From: Arthrobacter sp. NicSoilC5
GTDB lineage: Bacteria > Actinomycetota > Actinomycetes > Actinomycetales > Micrococcaceae
DNA length: 64,000 bases
Direction: 5' to 3'
NCBI RefSeq assembly: GCF_019977395.1
Contig: NZ_AP024660.1
Location: 186,001-250,000 of the forward strand
The notes beneath the pieces are model-generated. The model made no database searches. It worked only from the letters and a program-made list of their open reading frames with translations, and was not told the origin of the DNA. The translations under genes were made by a program, and so were the position numbers. How positions within the stretch are numbered: position 1 is the stretch's first letter; every line of letters begins with the position of its first letter. Below, in pieces: positions 9,083 to 17,618 of the stretch.

Positions 9083-10192
9083 TCACCCTGCCTGGCCGTC
9101 CCGGTAATCCCGCAGTTCATGGCCGATCGCGGCGGCAAAGGCATCAACATCCTCCTCGGTGGTGTCGAAGGAGCACATCCAGCGGACTTCCCCTGCTGCC
9201 TCGTCCCAGTCGTAGAAGCGGAAGGAACTGCGCAGCCGGTCCGCCACGCCGGGTGGAAGGACGGCAAAGACGCCGTTGGATTCCGTCTTCTGGGTGGGGC
9301 GGACGCCCTCAATGATGTCGACGGCGTCCCTCAGCCGGGAGGCCATGGCGTTGGCATGCGAGGCGGAGCGCAGCCAGAGGCCGTCTTCGAGCAGGGCGAT
9401 GAACTGGGCGGACATGAACCTCATCTTGGATGCCAGCTGCATGTTCATCTTGCGCAGGTACACCAGGCCGTGGGCGGCCTCAGGGTTCAGCGCCACCACG
9501 ACCTCGCCGAAGAGCAGCCCGTTCTTGGTCCCGCCGAAAGAGAGGATGTCCACGCCGGCGTCCCTGGTGAAGGCCCGCAGGGGGAGGTCCAGGTGGGCGG
9601 CGGCGTTGGCCAGCCGTGCCCCGTCCATGTGCAGCTTCATGCCCTTTGCGTGGACATGGTCGGCGATGGCCCGCACTTCCTCAGGGGTGTAGCAGGTGCC
9701 CAGTTCAGTGGTCTGGGTGATGGAGACGGCCAGCGGCTGCGCACGGTGCTCGTCGCCCCAGCCCCAGGCCTCCCTGTCGATCAGCTCCGGGGTCAGCTTG
9801 CCGTCCGGGGTGGGGACCTGCAGCAGCTTCATGCCGCCGATGCGCTCGGGTGCCCCGTTCTCATCCATGTTGATGTGGGCGGTGGAAGCGCACACCACGG
9901 CGCCCCAGCGGGGGAGCAGGGACTGCAGCGAAAGGACATTGGCGCCGGTCCCGTTGAAGACCGGGAAGCATTCGATGCCCGGGCCGAAGTGTTCAACCAT
10001 CAGTTCCTGCAGCCGTGCGGTGTAGTCGTCCTCGCCGTAGGAAACCTGATGCCCCTCGTTGGCTGCAGCCAGGGCTGCCAGCACCTCGGGGTGGACGCCG
10101 GAGTAGTTGTCGGAGGCAAAGCCGCGCACGCTGGGGTCGTGCAGCCGCAGCGTCGAGCGTGTTTCTGCTGTTGTCGTCATAGGGTTGCTCAC
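9083..10192 (-). CDS. ltaE: low-specificity L-threonine aldolase (PLP-dependent)
   Basis: 369 aa, fold-type I PLP enzyme of the beta-eliminating lyase/threonine aldolase group. It starts the core with FASDNYSGVHPEV (about residue 25), contains HMDGARLANAA, and has the PLP lysine in FGGTKNG (about residue 220). Cleaves L-threonine or L-allo-threonine to glycine and acetaldehyde. Length is slightly above the usual 340-350 aa because of a short N-terminal extension; an internal ATG (MTTTAET) lies four residues in. Separated from the SDR gene behind it by about 30 bp. Confidence 0.85.
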   Translation of the reverse strand: MSNPMTTTAETRSTLRLHDPSVRGFASDNYSGVHPEVLAALAAANEGHQVSYGEDDYTARLQELMVEHFGPGIECFPVFNGTGANVLSLQSLLPRWGAVVCASTAHINMDENGAPERIGGMKLLQVPTPDGKLTPELIDREAWGWGDEHRAQPLAVSITQTTELGTCYTPEEVRAIADHVHAKGMKLHMDGARLANAAAHLDLPLRAFTRDAGVDILSFGGTKNGLLFGEVVVALNPEAAHGLVYLRKMNMQLASKMRFMSAQFIALLEDGLWLRSASHANAMASRLRDAVDIIEGVRPTQKTESNGVFAVLPPGVADRLRSSFRFYDWDEAAGEVRWMCSFDTTEEDVDAFAAAIGHELRDYRDGQAG

Positions 10193-10222
10193 GCTTTCAG
10201 TGTAGGTACAGTTATGGCGGTA

Positions 10223-10972
10223 TCAGCCCGCCAGCCGGAGGCGGACCCCGTTGAGTTCGGCGGACGGCGTGCCGAAAAGGAGTACGACGGCGGCGGCCAG
10301 GTCAGCCACGTCCGTGGCCCCCTGGAATTTCCGCTCGGGGTGCGCGCGGCGCAGTTCGTCGTCAACGAGTGCCTTGACCACCAGGATGGTGGCAGCAGCC
10401 AGGTGTCCGCCGTCCCCGGCGGCGCGGCGGAAGCCATCCGCCATGGCCATGGTCCAGGCTTCCGCGGCGGCCTTCGCTGCAACGTAACTGGCCACCGCGG
10501 CGGTTGGTTTGTCCAGGGCGGTGGAGGACACCATGGCAAACCTGCCGGCCGGAGATGCGGCGATGTCGTCGAAGAAGACGCGGGAGACGTTGCGCAGTGT
10601 GGTGATGGCCCCGCGCTCCAGGAAGTCCCAGTCGTCGTCGGACTGGTCGGCGATGCCCTTGGCCCCGCGCCAGCCACCCACCAGGTGGATCACGGCGTCA
10701 ACGGGCCCGACGGCGGCGCTGACCTCTGCCCGAAGCTGCCGGACGCCGTCGGGGTCGGCGAGGTCGCACGTGAAGGGGGTGACGCCGTCGCCCGCCTTTT
10801 CCGCCGCCGCCCCGATCCTGGCCCGGTCCGAGCCCGCGGTGGCGACGCGGTGCCCTGCCGCAGCCAGTGCGCGCGCAACGGCGACGCCGGACGCGCCGCT
10901 GCCGCCGGCCACCAGGACCGTAAGGGCCCCGGTGACGCTGGGGGCAGCCGCGGCAGTGCCGGAACCGGTCAC
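10223..10972 (-). CDS. short-chain dehydrogenase/reductase, probable NAD(P)-dependent
   Basis: 249 aa Rossmann-fold SDR. Cofactor loop VLVAGGSGASG (about residues 13-23), VSSTAL carrying the active-site serine, and a YVAAK catalytic Tyr/Lys motif (about 150). GTG 10972 was chosen because it overlaps the DUF6421 stop as GTGA; the longer open frame upstream only exists inside that gene. The coupling makes this and the DUF6421 protein a two-gene operon. Substrate unknown; the glycine motif AGGSGASG is slightly off the classical TGxxxGxG. Confidence 0.72.
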   Translation of the reverse strand: MTGSGTAAAAPSVTGALTVLVAGGSGASGVAVARALAAAGHRVATAGSDRARIGAAAEKAGDGVTPFTCDLADPDGVRQLRAEVSAAVGPVDAVIHLVGGWRGAKGIADQSDDDWDFLERGAITTLRNVSRVFFDDIAASPAGRFAMVSSTALDKPTAAVASYVAAKAAAEAWTMAMADGFRRAAGDGGHLAAATILVVKALVDDELRRAHPERKFQGATDVADLAAAVVLLFGTPSAELNGVRLRLAG

Positions 10973-12336
10973 AGGGCGGAGCGGCCGGTGATGCCGGCGG
11001 TTGATTCGATGACGGGGCGCATCTTCTTCTCCAATGCCTCGTAGAACATGGACAGCGGGAATTCGTCGTCCAGGACCTGGTCCGTGAGGCCGCGGGGTGT
11101 TCCCGCCAGTGGCAGCGCGTCCGGCCCCTTGGCCCACACGGAGGCCGGGTTGGGGGTGACGGTTGCGGACACCAGCTGGTAGGCCGCCAGCCAGTGGGCG
11201 GTCTTGGGCCGGTCGATGGAGCGCCAGTACAGGTCATCGATGCTGGCTCCCAGGGCGATCACAGCGTCCGCCACCTCATCCCAGTCGATGGTAAGCCGTG
11301 TGTCCGTCCAGTGCAGTACGTGCTGCTGGTGCAGCCAGGCGAAAAGGAGCTGGCCACCCAGGCCGTCATAGTTGCGGACCCGGCTGCCGGTGATGGCGAA
11401 GCGGAAGATGCGGTCGAAGATGATGGCGTACTGCACGAGCTTGGCGTGCCGCCGGGCCTCGGGGTCGGCGTCGTCGTCCTTTTCGATCCGGACGGACTCG
11501 CGGAATGCGGTGAGGTCGCAGCGCAGCTCCTCGAGCGAGTACAGGAAGTAGGGCATCCGCTGCTTGATCATGAAGGGATCGAAGGGCAGGTCGCCGCGCA
11601 TGTGCGTCCGGTCGTGGATCAGGTCCCACATGACGAAGGTGGCCTCCGTGAGGTCCTGGTCAGCGAGCAGTTCGGCCGCGCCCTCCGGAAGCTCCAGGGA
11701 GGTGATCTCCGCGGCCGCCTTGAGCACGCGGCGGAACCGGGCAGCTTCGCGGTCGGCGAAGATGGCACCCCAGGTGAAGGTGGGGGTCTGGCTGACCGCT
11801 ACCGTCTCGGGGAAGAGGACGGCCGAGTTGGTGTCGTAGCCGGGCGTGAAATCGACGAAGCGGATGGGGACGAACAGCTTGTTGGAATAGTCGCCGGCTT
11901 CCAGTCCCGCGATGAACTCAGGCCAGATCACCTCGACCAGCACGGCCTCCACCAGCCGGTTGCTGCTGCCGTTCTGGGTGTACATGGGGAACACCACCAG
12001 GTGCTGCAGGCCGTCAATGCGCTGCTGCTGCGGCTGGAACGCCAGCAGGGACGACAGGAAGTCCGGGACGGCGAACCCGCCCGCGGCCCATGCCCGGAAA
12101 TCAGCGCAGGCGGCCTCAAGGTACTCCGCGTCGTGGGGGAAGGCAGGGGCCAGCGCCGTGAGGGCCTCCACGATGGTTTCCACGGACCGGGCTGCCGCCG
12201 TGTGGTCCGCGGGCTCGGGGACGGAACCGTCCTGGACCTGGAGGGCCTGCAGGGCGGTGGCTGCGCCCTTGAGCCGCAGCCAATCCTCGTTCTGCGCGGA
12301 AATACCGGTGACGGCGGTGGTCAGGGTCTCTGTCAT
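10969..12336 (-). CDS. DUF6421 family protein
   Basis: 455 aa, soluble, no signal peptide. I recognise it as the actinobacterial family named DUF6421, of unknown function. Conserved-looking polar patches include HDRTHMRGDLPFDPF (about residues 235-250) and IIFDRIFRFAITGSRVRNYD (about 315-335); the histidines could bind metal, but this is a guess. It is translationally coupled (GTGA overlap) to the SDR gene, suggesting the two act together, for example as a redox enzyme and a partner or carrier protein. Confidence 0.65.
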   Translation of the reverse strand: MTETLTTAVTGISAQNEDWLRLKGAATALQALQVQDGSVPEPADHTAAARSVETIVEALTALAPAFPHDAEYLEAACADFRAWAAGGFAVPDFLSSLLAFQPQQQRIDGLQHLVVFPMYTQNGSSNRLVEAVLVEVIWPEFIAGLEAGDYSNKLFVPIRFVDFTPGYDTNSAVLFPETVAVSQTPTFTWGAIFADREAARFRRVLKAAAEITSLELPEGAAELLADQDLTEATFVMWDLIHDRTHMRGDLPFDPFMIKQRMPYFLYSLEELRCDLTAFRESVRIEKDDDADPEARRHAKLVQYAIIFDRIFRFAITGSRVRNYDGLGGQLLFAWLHQQHVLHWTDTRLTIDWDEVADAVIALGASIDDLYWRSIDRPKTAHWLAAYQLVSATVTPNPASVWAKGPDALPLAGTPRGLTDQVLDDEFPLSMFYEALEKKMRPVIESTAGITGRSAL

Positions 12337-12458
12337 CGTCGGCTGCCTTTCTGGTTGCTTGCTTCTCTGGTGAGCGTAACAAGCAACCAGCAGGACTTAT
12401 GCCCGAAGGGTTGTTGAATAAGAAATTCTTAGCCTATGGCCCGGCTGGGGAGGAACGA

Positions 12459-12500
12459 GACCGGCCCCCGGCTGTGGGAACAGCTGGGGGCCGGTCTTTT
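12459..12500. terminator. strong hairpin, terminator for msrB
   Basis: A 16-bp stem (12459-12474 with 12481-12496, one G-U/mismatch) and a 6-nt loop, 36 bp past the msrB stop. The T-run (12497-12500) is on the plus strand; on the minus strand, where msrB is read, the tail is only moderately T-rich. Probably terminates msrB and shields the DUF6421 promoter; it may be bidirectional. Confidence 0.7.
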
Positions 12501-12536
12501 GGACGGGTTGCGGGGACTTCCCGTGGTGCTTATCGC

Positions 12537-13055
12537 TTAGCCCTGGGGTCCGTCGCCGGCTGCCTCTTTGGCGACGAGCCGGAGGGAGACCGAGTTGATG
12601 CAGTAGCGCTGGTCGGTGGGCGTTCCGTAGCCCTCACCCTCGAACACATGGCCCAGGTGTGAGTCGCAGGAGGCGCACCGCACTTCGACCCTGTCCATGC
12701 CCAGGGTGCGGTCATGGATGTAGCGCACCTTGCCCTCGGTCAAAGGGGCCCAGAAGGAGGGCCACCCGCAGTGGGAATCGAACTTCTCCTTGCTGGTGAA
12801 CAGTTCAGCGCCGCACGCGCGGCACTGGTACACGCCCTCCGTATGGGTGTCCCAGTATTCGCCGGTGTACGGCCGTTCCGTGCCCGCCTGGCGCAGGACG
12901 TGGTATTCCTCCGGAGTCAGTTCCTCCCGCCACTGGGCATCACTCTTCTGGACTGCGGCCTCGCTGTCCGCAGCCTCCTGTGCGCTGCCGTGCTGCGTTC
13001 CGGCACCAACGCCTGGTGCCCTGTTGCCGAAGATGCTGTTTCCAAAGATGCTCAT
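12537..13055 (-). CDS. msrB: peptide-methionine (R)-S-oxide reductase
   Basis: 172 aa. Repairs methionine-R-sulfoxide in oxidised proteins. Zinc-binding CxxC pairs at Cys78/Cys81 (CRACG) and Cys127/Cys130 (CASCD); catalytic cysteine Cys152 in YCIN. The N-terminal 40 residues are an extension rich in Gly/Ala/Gln and begin with a tandem SIFGN-SIFGN repeat, unusual for MsrB. No lipobox or Tat motif, so cytosolic. Followed by a strong hairpin terminator. The next gene upstream (13070-13561) lies 14 bp away on the same strand. Confidence 0.93.
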   Translation of the reverse strand: MSIFGNSIFGNRAPGVGAGTQHGSAQEAADSEAAVQKSDAQWREELTPEEYHVLRQAGTERPYTGEYWDTHTEGVYQCRACGAELFTSKEKFDSHCGWPSFWAPLTEGKVRYIHDRTLGMDRVEVRCASCDSHLGHVFEGEGYGTPTDQRYCINSVSLRLVAKEAAGDGPQG

Positions 13056-13069
13056 AGCTTTCCCAACGC

Positions 13070-13561
13070 TTAGGAGTCGCCGATAAATCCCGAGCCCGCG
13101 TACAGGTGGAGCACGGGGACGCCGAGTTGGTCCTGGGCCTTGTTGGCCCAGTCAGTGTGGAACGTATCGGCCACGGCATGCGGCCGCGTGATCACCACGG
13201 CCTGGGAAGCGCCGGTTTCGCGGACCTTGGCCACCAGGCTGTCAACGGCCTTGCCGTCCACCACCTGGCCGGTCACGCCGGAGCCCAATCCCTCGAGCGC
13301 CGCGAGGGAGGCCGCCAGGGTTTCGTCGGCGTGCGCCCGTTCGGTGGCGGCATCAGGGTTGCGGGCGGCGAGTTCGCGGAAAGCCTTGGCAACGTCCAGC
13401 ATGGACAGGTTCTCAAGGAAGTCCACCAGCAGGTGCCGCTCGGTATTGGCCGGGACCAGGACCAGCAGGCGGCTGTCCGCACCATCCACGAGCCGTTCGA
13501 TGTTAACGCGGTCGTCCGCGCCCAGGGGTTCTTCAGTCAGGATGACGATGGGATCACTCAT
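13070..13561 (-). CDS. conserved hypothetical protein, Rossmann/UspA-like
   Basis: 163 aa acidic soluble protein that I do not recognise as a named family. Alternating beta/alpha pattern: IVILTEEPL at the start, LLVLVPANT (about 32-40), QAVVITRPH (about 120-128) and GVPVLHLYAG near the end, resembling universal-stress-like or other small nucleotide-binding folds. No catalytic motif is visible. Fourteen bases from msrB on the same strand, so perhaps co-expressed in oxidative stress. Function unknown. Confidence 0.6.
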   Translation of the reverse strand: MSDPIVILTEEPLGADDRVNIERLVDGADSRLLVLVPANTERHLLVDFLENLSMLDVAKAFRELAARNPDAATERAHADETLAASLAALEGLGSGVTGQVVDGKAVDSLVAKVRETGASQAVVITRPHAVADTFHTDWANKAQDQLGVPVLHLYAGSGFIGDS

Positions 13562-13747
13562 GGCCTTAGCCTAGTCCCGCCCGCTGGCCCCCGCACTGCA
13601 CCTGCCCTGGGACTCCTTGGGCCCTCGAACTGCACCGGCCCCTGAGCTGCACCGCGGCCCGGGTCCCTCCCGGGCCCGCCCGGCGTCGCCGTGCCGCCCG
13701 GGTGCGGGAATGCGGGTATCTGCGGCAGGGCCGGTAAGAATAGTCCC

Positions 13748-15061
13748 ATGGCACCTTTCCGGCGAGCGCGCCCTGCAATGACTGCATCCACCAGGGAATC
13801 CGTTGGGGTGTCGCCGGGGGCCAAATGGGCCGTTGGCGGCGCCATCGCCGGCGGCTCGGTGGCGGGCCTGCTGGGAGCGGGTTCCTCGGCGCTCGCCGTG
13901 TATTTCGCGCGGCGGGTCATCACTCCGGCACGGCAACGGGCGGCCGACAAGGAAGTCCTGGCGGTGATCCGGGACGGGCAGAAGCTGCAGGTGATCCTGG
14001 CCGCGAACGACGACACCACGGTGGACGGCGTCTACGGGTTCTTCTTCGACGGCGGCAAAGGGCACGCGCGGATCGGCCGCATCGTGTCCTACTCGCCCGC
14101 CGAGCGGACTGTGCTGCGCGAGGTCGAAGCCGTGTACAGCGGGGATCTCTCCACGGCACGCTGGGGATGGTGGAGCGGTGCCACCTACCCGGACCCGGCC
14201 GCCGTCGGAATCCCTGCCGAGGACGTCCTGATTCCCGTTGAGCGCGGCGAAGCTCCCGCCTGGCTGGTCCGGGCAAAGGGAACTGCCCGGACCTGGGCCA
14301 TCATGGTGCACGGGCGCGGTGCCACCCGGCAGGAGGCGCTGCGGGCGGTGGGACCGGCGCTGGAACTGGGCCTGACCAGCCTGCTGGTGTCCTACCGGAA
14401 TGACGGGCTGGCACCGTCAGCCGATGACGGCCGCTATGGCCTGGGCTCGACGGAGTGGCAGGATATCGAGGCTGCCATCGGGTACGCACTGGCCAACGGT
14501 GCCGAGGAAGTTGTTCTGTTCGGCTGGTCCATGGGTGGGGCCATTTGCCTGCAGACTGCCGATCTCTCCCGCCACCGCCACCTGATCAGGGCGATGGTGC
14601 TGGACGCACCGGTCATCGACTGGGTAACAGTGCTGGCCCACCATGCGCAGCTGAACCGGATTCCGTCGCTGGTGGGCAGGTACGGCCAGCTGATGCTGGG
14701 CCACCCGCTGGGGCGCAGGCTCACGGGCCTCTCAGCGCCCGTGGACCTGAAAGTCATGGACTGGGTGTCCCGGGCCGTCGAGCTGCGGACGCCAACACTG
14801 ATCATCCACAGCGTCGACGACGAGTACGTACCGTACGGGCCGTCCGCCCTGCTGGCCGAGCGGAACCCGGAGATGGTGACGTTCGAGACGTTCAACCACG
14901 CACGGCATACGAAGGAATGGAATGTGGACCCCGAACGCTGGGAACGGCTGGTGAAGGCCTGGCTGCGCCAGCAGCTCGCTCCGCGCCTCAATCCCGGCTC
15001 CGGCGTGACCCCTGGACGCATGGGGGAATCTCCGGCCCAGCCCACGCAGGCGGGTGGCTGA
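13748..15061 (+). CDS. alpha/beta hydrolase with N-terminal membrane anchor
   Basis: 437 aa. A glycine/alanine-rich hydrophobic segment (about residues 24-50) ahead of the hydrolase suggests membrane attachment. Serine-hydrolase triad: nucleophile in GWSMGG (about residue 260), Asp in HSVDDEY (about 357) and His in NHARHTKEW (about 383). Substrate unknown. ATG 13748 was preferred to upstream in-frame starts because a TAAGAAT element 7-13 nt before it could act as the -10 of a leaderless message; ATG 13778 is another option. The stop overlaps or abuts the dehydrogenase gene, implying one operon. Confidence 0.75.
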   Translation: MAPFRRARPAMTASTRESVGVSPGAKWAVGGAIAGGSVAGLLGAGSSALAVYFARRVITPARQRAADKEVLAVIRDGQKLQVILAANDDTTVDGVYGFFFDGGKGHARIGRIVSYSPAERTVLREVEAVYSGDLSTARWGWWSGATYPDPAAVGIPAEDVLIPVERGEAPAWLVRAKGTARTWAIMVHGRGATRQEALRAVGPALELGLTSLLVSYRNDGLAPSADDGRYGLGSTEWQDIEAAIGYALANGAEEVVLFGWSMGGAICLQTADLSRHRHLIRAMVLDAPVIDWVTVLAHHAQLNRIPSLVGRYGQLMLGHPLGRRLTGLSAPVDLKVMDWVSRAVELRTPTLIIHSVDDEYVPYGPSALLAERNPEMVTFETFNHARHTKEWNVDPERWERLVKAWLRQQLAPRLNPGSGVTPGRMGESPAQPTQAGG

Positions 15062-15062
15062 C

Positions 15063-16637
15063 ATGGCGAAAGCACGCCCGGCAGGAACTGTGACCGGCCG
15101 CGGCAGGGAGCTGGCGGCGGAGCTTGCCGGGCTGGTGGCGTCGTCGGGCCCCGGACGGCCGGCGCAGGACTCGCACGCGCCCTTCGACGGCACAGTGGTG
15201 GGGGAAGTGCCCGTATGCACCCCGGACGACGTCCATGCCGCCGTCGAAACCGCACGCATGGCGCAGCGGCTGTGGGCAGCCCAGCCAATCGCCGAACGCC
15301 GCGCGGTGATCCGGCGGTTCCTGGCGCTGCTCCTGGACAGCGAGCAGGACGTCCTTGACCTGGTCCAGGCGGAGAGCGGCAAGTCCAGGCTGAGCGCCTT
15401 CGAGGAGTTCGCGGACGTGGTCCTGACGGCCGGCTATTACGAGCGGACAGCTGACCGGTACCTCCGCCCGCGCCGCCGGAAGGGCGCGGCCCCGGTCCTC
15501 ACGCGCACCACGGAATACCGGATACCCAAGGGGGTTGTGGGTGTCATCAGCCCCTGGAACTATCCCTTGACCCTCGCGGTTTCGGACGCCATCCCGGCCC
15601 TGCTGGCGGGCAACGGCATCGTCCTGAAGCCTGACTCGCAGACGCCCTTCACGGCCCTGCTGATGCTCAGCCTCCTGCGGGAGGCGGGCCTTCCGGCGGA
15701 CCTGTTCCGGATCGTCACGGGACCGGGCACGGAAATAGGGCCTGCCTTGATCGGGCGGGTGGACTTCCTGATGTTCACGGGATCCTCCAGGACCGGCAAG
15801 ACCGTCGCCAGGCAGTGCGCTGAGCGGCTGATCGGCTTCTCCGCCGAACTGGGCGGCAAGAACCCGATGCTGGTGCTCGCGGATGCGGACGCGGGCAAGG
15901 CGGCTGCCGGCGCGGTGCACGCCTGCTTCTCCAACTCCGGGCAGCTGTGCGTCAGCATTGAGCGGATCTACGTCCATGCCGACCTTTATGACCGGTTCCT
16001 GGCGGCGTTTACAGCCAAGGTGAAGGGCATCCGGATGGGGTCCGGACCGGACTGGGACATTGGCATGGGGTCCCTTATCAGTACGGCACAGGTGGAGCGG
16101 GTGGACCGCCACGTCCAGGATGCGCTCGCAAAAGGCGCCCAACTCCTGGCCGGAGGACGGCGCCGTCCGGACCTGGGTCCGCTGTTCTATGAACCCACCG
16201 TCCTGGCCGGGGTTACGGATGAGATGCTCGTCGCCCGGGAAGAGACGTTCGGGCCGGTGGTTGCCGTCTACCGCGCGGCCGACGACGACGCCGCCGTCGC
16301 CCTGGCCAACGACTCCGACTTCGGGCTCAACGCCAGCGTCTGGTCCGCCCGCCGCGGCGAAGCAGTGGCCCGCAGGCTCCAGACGGGGACCGTCAACGTC
16401 AACGAGGGCTACGCGGCCACCTGGGCCTCGCACGATGCACCGATCGGCGGCATGAAGGACTCCGGCGCGGGGCGCCGCCACGGCCGGGAAGGCATCCTCA
16501 AGTACACGGAACCGCAGACCATCGCCGTGCAGCGGCTGCTCCGGGTGGGCCCCGCCCCCGGGATGTCCAACCACACCTACGCACGGATCATGAAAGGGGC
16601 CATCACCTTGATGGGCCGCCTTCCCCGAAACCGCTGA
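15063..16637 (+). CDS. NAD(P)-dependent aldehyde dehydrogenase, succinate-semialdehyde dehydrogenase-like
   Basis: About 524 aa ALDH superfamily enzyme oxidising an aldehyde to its acid. The cofactor region has ISPWNYPLTL (about 160), KPDSQTP and FTGSSRTGK; the general-base glutamate is in ELGGKNPM (about 262) and the catalytic cysteine in SGQLCVSIER (about 293). Closest in feel to the GabD-like succinate-semialdehyde dehydrogenases, but the substrate is inferred. ATG 15063 lies just after the hydrolase stop; GTG 15054 is in frame and would overlap it by 8 bases. The operon continues into the SDR gene. Confidence 0.82.
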   Translation: MAKARPAGTVTGRGRELAAELAGLVASSGPGRPAQDSHAPFDGTVVGEVPVCTPDDVHAAVETARMAQRLWAAQPIAERRAVIRRFLALLLDSEQDVLDLVQAESGKSRLSAFEEFADVVLTAGYYERTADRYLRPRRRKGAAPVLTRTTEYRIPKGVVGVISPWNYPLTLAVSDAIPALLAGNGIVLKPDSQTPFTALLMLSLLREAGLPADLFRIVTGPGTEIGPALIGRVDFLMFTGSSRTGKTVARQCAERLIGFSAELGGKNPMLVLADADAGKAAAGAVHACFSNSGQLCVSIERIYVHADLYDRFLAAFTAKVKGIRMGSGPDWDIGMGSLISTAQVERVDRHVQDALAKGAQLLAGGRRRPDLGPLFYEPTVLAGVTDEMLVAREETFGPVVAVYRAADDDAAVALANDSDFGLNASVWSARRGEAVARRLQTGTVNVNEGYAATWASHDAPIGGMKDSGAGRRHGREGILKYTEPQTIAVQRLLRVGPAPGMSNHTYARIMKGAITLMGRLPRNR

Positions 16638-16673
16638 GGACACAGCCTGTGCCAACACCCGAGGAGAACTGAG

Positions 16674-17564
16674 ATGGCCAAAGCAACACGACTTTCCGGT
16701 GCAACACTGTTGGTCACGGGAGGGGGAAGCGGGCTGGGCCGCCGCCTGGCGCTCGGCGCCGCCCGGCGCGGGAGCCGGGTGGTGATCTGGGATGTGGACG
16801 CGGCAGCGGGAGCAGCGGTCCGCGACGAAATCCGGGCTGCCGGCGCGCAGGCTGAAGCCCATGCCGTGGATGTCACGGACCGGGAGGCGGTCAAGGCCGC
16901 CGCAGCCAGGACGGGGCCGGTGGATGTGCTGGTGAACAACGCCGGGGTGGTCAGCGGGCAGCGGCTCCTTGATGCGACGGAAGAGGCCATCCAACGGACC
17001 ATGGACGTCAACGTCATGGCCCTGTACTGGGTCACCCGTGCCTTCCTCGGCGGGATGGCGCAGCGCGGGCACGGCACCGTGGTCACCGTTGCCAGTGCTG
17101 CGGGGATGGTGGGCGTCGCCCGGCAGACGGATTACTCCGCCAGCAAGTTCGCCGCGTTCGGTTTCACAGAGTCACTCCGGGCCGAGCTCCGGGCGGACCA
17201 CACCGGGGTCAACACGCTGGTGGTCTGCCCCTACTACATCAACACGGGGATGTTCGACGGCGTCCAGACCCGTTGGCCCCGGCTCCTCCCCATCCTCGAG
17301 GAGGAGGACGTGGCAGCTGAAGTCCTTGACGCGATCGAGGCCGGCCGCCGGAAGCTCGTCCTGCCGCCCCTGGTGAACCTGCTCCCGGTCCTGCGGATCC
17401 TTCCGGTCGGCGTCTTTGACCGGCTCATGGATGTGCTGGGCGTCAACCGCACCATGGACCACTTCACGGGCCGTCCCGGCGGCCGCGCCGGAGAGCCGGT
17501 CCTGGAAGGCCCAGGGCGGGCCCCGGCCCTTTCCCCGGAAGGGGACACTCGGCCCTGGCGCTGA
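16674..17564 (+). CDS. short-chain dehydrogenase/reductase, retinol-dehydrogenase-like
   Basis: 296 aa classical SDR: TGGGSGLG (about residue 16), VNNAGVV (about 88), catalytic YSASK (about 152). The long C-terminal part (about 210-265), with a hydrophobic stretch VLPPLVNLLPVLRILPVGVFDRLMD split into short segments, resembles membrane-associated SDR16C-type retinol or long-chain alcohol dehydrogenases. It sits 36 bp after the aldehyde dehydrogenase; an alcohol-to-aldehyde-to-acid pathway for a hydrophobic substrate, possibly released by the hydrolase, is a reasonable inference. Good ribosome-binding site (GAGGAGA) before ATG 16674. Confidence 0.8.
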   Translation: MAKATRLSGATLLVTGGGSGLGRRLALGAARRGSRVVIWDVDAAAGAAVRDEIRAAGAQAEAHAVDVTDREAVKAAAARTGPVDVLVNNAGVVSGQRLLDATEEAIQRTMDVNVMALYWVTRAFLGGMAQRGHGTVVTVASAAGMVGVARQTDYSASKFAAFGFTESLRAELRADHTGVNTLVVCPYYINTGMFDGVQTRWPRLLPILEEEDVAAEVLDAIEAGRRKLVLPPLVNLLPVLRILPVGVFDRLMDVLGVNRTMDHFTGRPGGRAGEPVLEGPGRAPALSPEGDTRPWR

Positions 17565-17618
17565 CAAAGAGAGCTGCCTACCGTCGGCTGCAAGGGGGGA
17601 ACCATCAAGGCAATTGAA

